This document shows positions 62,737 to 64,000 of a stretch of DNA of 64,000 nucleotides, piece by piece. The translations under genes were made by a program, and so were the position numbers. A model generated the notes under the pieces. The model had not been told where the DNA came from and ran no database searches. It was given only the letters and a program-made list of their open reading frames with translations. The stretch's first letter is position 1, and every line of letters begins with the position of its first letter. Source of the stretch: Agrobacterium fabrum str. C58. GTDB taxonomy: Bacteria; Pseudomonadota; Alphaproteobacteria; Rhizobiales; Rhizobiaceae. Location: positions 680,001 through 744,000 of the forward strand of contig NC_003062.2 in the NCBI RefSeq assembly GCF_000092025.1, given 5' to 3'.

Positions 62737-64000
62737 TCAGCCGGCGAAACCGACGCCGGCCTGACGCTGGCCGAGCGCATTAAACACGGTGGAAACGATG
62801 CCGGCGCGGTCGAGGCCGGCATTGGCATACATGGTCTCAGGCTTGGCCTGCTCCACCCACTGGTCGGGCAGGGTCAGGGTCCGAACCTTCGGGCCATGGT
62901 CGAGTAGGCCGGCGCTGGCCATGAAATGCAGCACATGCGCACCAAAACCGCCGACAGAACCTTCCTCGATCGTTACCAGAACCTCGTGATGGGCGGCAAG
63001 CTGGCGGATGAGATCGAGATCGAGCGGCTTGGCGAAGCGCGCATCGGCAACCGTAGTCGAAAGGCCCGCGGCATCGAGATCTTCGGCGGCCGCAAGGCAT
63101 TCCGCAAGCCGCGTTCCGAAGGAGAGGAGGGCAACCTTGGTGCCTTCCTTGATGATGCGGCCTTTGCCGATCTGGAGAATCTCACCGCGTGCCGGCATTT
63201 CGACGCCGACACCTTCGCCGCGCGGATAACGGAATGAAATCGGGCCTTCATCGTAAGCCGCCGCCGTGCGGACCATATGTTTTAGCTCCGCCTCGTCGGC
63301 CGCCGCCATCACCACCATGCCGGGCAGGGTGGCGAGGAACGTCGTGTCGAAGGAGCCGGCATGGGTCGGTCCGTCGGCGCCGACGAAGCCGGCGCGATCG
63401 ATGGGGAAACGCACGGGCAAGCTCTGGATCGCCACATCATGCACCAGCTGGTCGTAACCGCGTTGCAGGAAGGTGGAATAAAGCGCGCAGAACGGCTTGT
63501 AACCATCGGCCGCAAGTCCCGCCGCGAAGGTGACTGCGTGTTGCTCGGCAATGCCGACATCGAAGGTGCGGGACGGGAAAAGCTCGGCCATCTTGTCCAG
63601 CCCGGTACCATTCGGCATGGCAGCGGTGACACCGATGATCTTCTCGTCGAGGGTCGCTTCCTGGATCAGCGCTTCGGCAAACACGCTGGTATAGCTCGGC
63701 GCATTTGGCTTGGCTTTCGCCTGCGCGCCGGTGATGACGTCGAACTTGTTGACGCCGTGATATTTGTCCGCTGCCGCTTCCGCCGGGGCGTAACCCTTGC
63801 CCTTCTGCGTCACCACATGGATCAGGACAGGGCCTTTCTGGTTGTCGCGCACATTGCGAAGCACCGGCAAAAGGTGATCGAAGGAATGACCGTCGATCGG
63901 GCCGATGTGATAGAAACCAAGCTCCTCGAACAGCGTGCCGCCGGTCACATAACCGCGGGCATGGGTCACGGCGCGGGTAATGGCGCGATCGATGGTCTTG
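62737..64000 (-). CDS. dxs: 1-deoxy-D-xylulose-5-phosphate synthase, C-terminal part (cut by window end)
   Basis: DXS condenses pyruvate and glyceraldehyde 3-phosphate for the MEP isoprenoid and thiamine/pyridoxal routes, using TPP. The frame is open to base 64000, so about 421 codons are here and the N-terminal TPP-binding part is outside. Visible: IGPIDGHS, the pyrimidine-binding [46 protein letters not shown] and a transketolase C-terminal domain. It runs toward the NTF2-like gene, convergent, with a hairpin between them. Confidence 0.94.
   Translation of the reverse strand, partial: KTIDRAITRAVTHARGYVTGGTLFEELGFYHIGPIDGHSFDHLLPVLRNVRDNQKGPVLIHVVTQKGKGYAPAEAAADKYHGVNKFDVITGAQAKAKPNAPSYTSVFAEALIQEATLDEKIIGVTAAMPNGTGLDKMAELFPSRTFDVGIAEQHAVTFAAGLAADGYKPFCALYSTFLQRGYDQLVHDVAIQSLPVRFPIDRAGFVGADGPTHAGSFDTTFLATLPGMVVMAAADEAELKHMVRTAAAYDEGPISFRYPRGEGVGVEMPARGEILQIGKGRIIKEGTKVALLSFGTRLAECLAAAEDLDAAGLSTTVADARFAKPLDLDLIRQLAAHHEVLVTIEEGSVGGFGAHVLHFMASAGLLDHGPKVRTLTLPDQWVEQAKPETMYANAGLDRAGIVSTVFNALGQRQAGVGFAG

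Noticed and set aside
1..64000. tRNA, rRNA, insertion sequence, integrase or attachment sites
   Set aside because: I looked for cloverleaf arms with CCA-type ends, transposase-like proteins with terminal repeats and phage genes, and found none I could support by eye.

Overview
This 64 kb window reads as a piece of the main chromosome of an Agrobacterium-type alphaproteobacterium (Rhizobiaceae). I infer this from the high G+C and dense coding, the alphaproteobacterial split of F0 ATP synthase genes (atpI-B-E-b'-b with no F1 genes next to them), small rhizobial families (DUF4170, DUF2093, BA14K), a De Ley-Doudoroff galactose cassette, and four copies of a RIME-like palindromic intergenic element. 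About 62 protein genes are recognisable. The first (ribF) and last (dxs) are cut by the window edges. I see no rRNA, tRNA, CRISPR array, insertion sequence, integrase or prophage. The window is mostly core chromosome with small accessory patches.

Layout: 0-10.6 kb: ribF end, ileS, a lipoprotein, tadA, rluB with a long low-complexity tail, rsmD, a patatin-like lipase and a Kef-type antiporter. 10.7-17 kb: pmbA and a lipid A/LPS group (inositol-phosphatase family, DUF4170, waaA, HAD phosphatase, lpxK, DUF2093). 17-22.5 kb: mutL, then two signalling genes, a PAS/receiver protein and a degenerate-GGDEF/EAL protein, with a CtrA-like box upstream. 22.7-26.9 kb: a sugar-acid operon on the minus strand (SDR dehydrogenase, dgoK, dgoA, SMP-30 lactonase) with a divergent IclR regulator and a perfect palindrome between them. 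27-29.1 kb: a LuxR-type regulator without intact AHL-contact residues, next to a leaderless NrtA/NasS-like binding protein. 29.2-38.2 kb: mrp/apbC, corA, kup, a SleB-type cell-wall hydrolase and the F0 operon, closed by a strong terminator.

38.4-45.9 kb: a PPOX-fold flavoprotein, a CatB-like acetyltransferase with atypical composition, rnhB, a radical SAM protein, a glycosyltransferase-like protein, a GlcD-type FAD oxidoreductase, a TsaC/Sua5 enzyme and an unknown protein. 46-48.5 kb: a GbcA/GbcB-type Rieske oxygenase and reductase pair. 48.5-51 kb: two tandem BA14K proteins, the first behind a good match to an EcfG general-stress promoter, and a CorA/ZntB transporter. 51.1-54.1 kb: acyl-CoA dehydrogenase and enoyl-CoA hydratase behind a possible LiuR-like operator, then a small secreted protein. 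54.3-58.7 kb: rRNA modification genes (rlmD-like and tlyA, overlapping by 4 nt) and a chemoreceptor with a CheR-tether-like C terminus. 58.7-64 kb: a membrane permease divergent from an Lrp regulator, an ACT protein, NTF2-like proteins, an MmyB-type XRE regulator with a 17-bp perfect palindrome, an ABM-type monooxygenase, and the 3' part of dxs.

The least-explained items are the LuxR plus cytosolic binding-protein pair, the PAS/pseudo-receiver/receiver plus EAL cassette, the stress-promoter BA14K pair, the XRE/ABM/NTF2 module, and the mosaic palindromes. All functional calls come from motif reading and recalled family knowledge; no database search was run.
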